DNA from: Bacteroidales bacterium
GTDB lineage: Bacteria; Bacteroidota; Bacteroidia; Bacteroidales; Bacteroidaceae
NCBI GenBank assembly: GCA_004552195.1
Contig: SFPC01000040.1
Span: 1-15,511 of the forward strand
Length of the DNA stretch: 15,511 nt
Direction: 5' to 3'
This document shows positions 14,601-15,511 of this stretch, in pieces. Under the pieces are notes generated by a model that searched no databases, had not been told where the DNA came from, and saw nothing but the letters and a program-made list of their open reading frames with translations. Position 1 is the stretch's first letter, and each line of letters opens with the position of its first letter. Position numbers and translations under genes: made by a program.

Positions 14601-15375
14601 GGCGAACAACCTGCTCGAAAGTGTCCAGCTCGACAATCCCGAAATGTGGAACCTCGACCTCTCGGGCAACCAGTTGCAAAACGTTGACCTGAGCAAGGTG
14701 CCCGAACTGAACCAGCTCTTCCTCACCAACAACCAGTTGAGCAGCCTCGACCTCTCGGCACAGCAGGGACTCCATGCCCTCCACATCGACAAGAACCGCT
14801 TCACCTTCAGCACCCTGCCCTTGCCCAGCAGCCAATATGGTTCGTACCAATACGGCGACCAAGCCAACCTCGACATCGAGGTGGACGAAAACGGTTGCGT
14901 GGACCTCAGTGGCGAAGCCCTGGTGGGCGAAACGCCAACAACCTACCGCTGGTTCGTGGATGCTCCTTGGTACGACGAAAATACGGGTGAACTCACCGGC
15001 GAGGAACTCTACATTGATGAAGAGTACACGCTCGATGGCGGCATTACCAAGTTCCTCCGCCCCATCTCGAATGTGGTGTGTGCCCTCCTCAATGAGAAGT
15101 TCCCCAACCTCACGCTCTACACCAACCCCGTCAACGTCACCACCGTAGATGCCATTCGTGGCGTGCAGGTGGCCGATGGCGTGAAGTTCTCCCTGGAAGG
15201 CCGCCGACTCCACGTGGAGACCGAGGCCGGACAGCAGCTCTCCGTTTACAACGCCGGTGGCCAGCAGGTGGGTGCCGTACGACTCAATAGCCGGACGGCT
15301 ACGCTCGACCTCACCCAGCCCGGTGTTTACGTGGTGCGCTGCGGCGAAAAAGCCACGAAGGTTGTGGTGAAATAA
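11689..15375 (+). CDS. Large leucine-rich-repeat surface protein with three repeated modules and T9SS sorting domain
   Basis: This 1228-aa protein is probably exported and displayed on the surface; its ligand is unknown. A signal peptide (1-29, ending IAAAQ) is followed by three copies of one module: a beta domain that leads into leucine-rich repeats of about 20-23 residues (L-x-x-L-x-L-x-x-N-x-L-x-x-l-D-L), a cap motif F-x-F-(S/A)-T-L-P, and a second beta domain. The caps are at 344-350 (FTFATLP), 707-713 (LNFSTLP) and 1038-1044 (FTFSTLP). LRR blocks span about 115-342, 545-706 and 890-1036. Module-three ICIDWKGGG (837-845) corresponds to IDVDCGNG (64-71) of module one. The C-terminus (about 1155-1228) is a T9SS domain: QQLSVYNAGGQQVG, then PGVYVVRCG, then VVVK. 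Such internalin-like LRR proteins of Bacteroidetes bind host or bacterial partners. It is probably co-transcribed with the protease. Confidence 0.9.
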   Translation: MNHILHRVWFRLAALCCLFCTLPQIAAAQDETPIIQFKSVAKEVASASSITLFIGGFNTTTDYIDVDCGNGMEERELLPATINTETGSWEGGAYITCTLDGDGTVKIYGDASNIAVMDFSGCYISELEMAQMPNLYYLNLEHNELGALDLDGQTSLQYLTLTDNAFDKQPLKVCNDKPNLMVLEIGQVGQLDPSFSLRDYPALVSFDAYACKSLTQVDPTGCPNLQRLSLDGTGVSSLDVSANPTLTILNISDTNISEIDLKNLQWLQQLYVDRQGTQTKIKSLDVTANKNLVYLFAAGNDLKSIDLTQNTYLQQLYLADNLLSEIDLSQNVNLINVILRGNCFTFATLPTPGEWTQYDYSQRNMPIAKTVKVGDVLDFSDKVLREGTTTTFAVFAASEDSAGYVEQLPESYYTYENGKVTFLQAPEDSVYLAFANDLFPDILLNYMPLRTDKFKVKTAEDYGKDDLALSVRSLLASSAGVHLTMKVGMEGATPENPKKFYICDIEGNRTEFEATTEGTPETCNVDITMRQNLAYLYVPQDELVTALAVENQTLLDVDLKTARSLKELKLAGTELYSIDLGYNKNLRKLELTGNHFFTLNIRGVNDASQKTLLQDINLSNNELREVTLNDMGTIHHLNLSNNELTELSLKDADNMETLDLSNNQLTTVNLSYCTLMTDCNIANNRVSELAMPEENSLVRFHCENNDLNFSTLPLLDGLETYTFAPQNLVQIAAMAPSVDLQAHNVDGQTAYVWKNAEGDVLTPGSDYEITDGRTRFLDPIIGQKVYCEMTNPRFDGLTLTTTQIEAAAMPQYKLASFTTLADGEATMVLRATRPTTICIDWKGGGHSVESYTVDDNLVTTSIQTYAGAECAVYAYSADAPLYVFSVKDAKMENVDLSNMKQLVLANVSGAGIDAIKLPETDTLAELILTDNNFSQLDLSRYAGQLRLLTLNNNKFTEFDATPFKSVFSLNLANNLLESVQLDNPEMWNLDLSGNQLQNVDLSKVPELNQLFLTNNQLSSLDLSAQQGLHALHIDKNRFTFSTLPLPSSQYGSYQYGDQANLDIEVDENGCVDLSGEALVGETPTTYRWFVDAPWYDENTGELTGEELYIDEEYTLDGGITKFLRPISNVVCALLNEKFPNLTLYTNPVNVTTVDAIRGVQVADGVKFSLEGRRLHVETEAGQQLSVYNAGGQQVGAVRLNSRTATLDLTQPGVYVVRCGEKATKVVVK

Positions 15376-15391
15376 ACCTGTTTCAGGCGGA

Positions 15392-15407
15392 TGGCGGTTA
15401 GCCGCCA
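15392..15407 (+). terminator. Hairpin after the LRR gene, possible weak terminator
   Basis: TGGCGG (15392-15397) pairs with CCGCCA (15402-15407) across loop TTAG, 17 bases past the TAA stop. The sequence beyond (CACAGAAGG) has no T-run, so it is at best a Rho-dependent stop or mRNA-end stabiliser. Confidence 0.35.
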
Positions 15408-15411
15408 CACA

Positions 15412-15511
15412 GAAGGGGTGTTCTATAAATTAGGCCGAGCTGGATGCTGGATTTTTAGAGATGACATTTTGTAAGTGGAGGAAGGAGCATAGCGGGCTAT
15501 GCGACTGACGT
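15412..15511. other. Possible start of another mobile element (no gene visible)
   Basis: The last 100 bases drop in GC content and contain a perfect palindromic stem, GCATAGC-GG-GCTATGC (15487-15502), after a purine-rich tract. They read like the untranslated terminus of an insertion sequence, but this is only an impression: no transposase codons and no matching inverted end are within the window. AAGGGGTGTTCTATA at 15413-15427 also occurs at 8572-8586 inside the inverted-repeat element. Confidence 0.25.

Noticed and set aside
12277..15408. Long minus-strand frames (439 and 579 codons) opposite the LRR gene
   Set aside because: They mirror the periodic LRR codons and contain no recognisable motifs; the plus strand has signal peptide, repeats and sorting domain.

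Overview
The window looks like chromosomal DNA of a Bacteroidales bacterium, most likely a fairly GC-rich member of the Prevotellaceae. This is an inference from gene content, with no search behind it. The supporting signs are promoters of the Bacteroidetes type (-7 box TAnnTTTG), no Shine-Dalgarno sites before the genes, a TonB-dependent receptor, a DUF6377-like membrane regulator, and two large secreted proteins ending in type IX secretion (T9SS) sorting domains.

Layout. Positions 1-133 are the right end of an IS200/IS605-type insertion sequence: the last 25 codons of its TnpA transposase, then subterminal hairpins. A strong hairpin at 152-189 separates it from a leftward operon. That operon reads from 4737 down to 253 and encodes a TonB-dependent outer-membrane receptor followed, 18 bases later, by a secreted GH36 alpha-galactosidase. 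It looks like a minimal galactoside uptake and cleavage unit, and there is no SusD-type lipoprotein in it. A 196-base divergent region (4738-4933) carries back-to-back promoters and three tandem 11-base repeats that look like an operator. Rightward from there run two consecutive membrane regulators of the same plan: signal peptide, periplasmic TPR-like helices, one membrane segment, coiled coil and cytoplasmic helix-turn-helix. The first is DUF6377-like and the second has a LuxR-like C-terminus. The simplest model is that one or both sense substrate in the periplasm and control the receptor/galactosidase operon.

Positions 8255-9294 hold about 1 kb with no convincing gene. It contains an exact 21-base-period repeat that includes a terminator-like hairpin, a 358-base element with 100-base inverted arms (82 of 100 positions identical by hand alignment) enclosing two further hairpins, about 300 bases of apparently plain DNA, and a promoter.

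The right third (9295-15375) is a probable two-gene operon for surface or secreted proteins: an S8 (subtilisin-like) protease with an intact catalytic triad, and a 1228-residue leucine-rich-repeat protein built from three copies of one module. Both end in a T9SS type A sorting domain. The last 100 bases resemble the start of another mobile element, but no gene is visible there.
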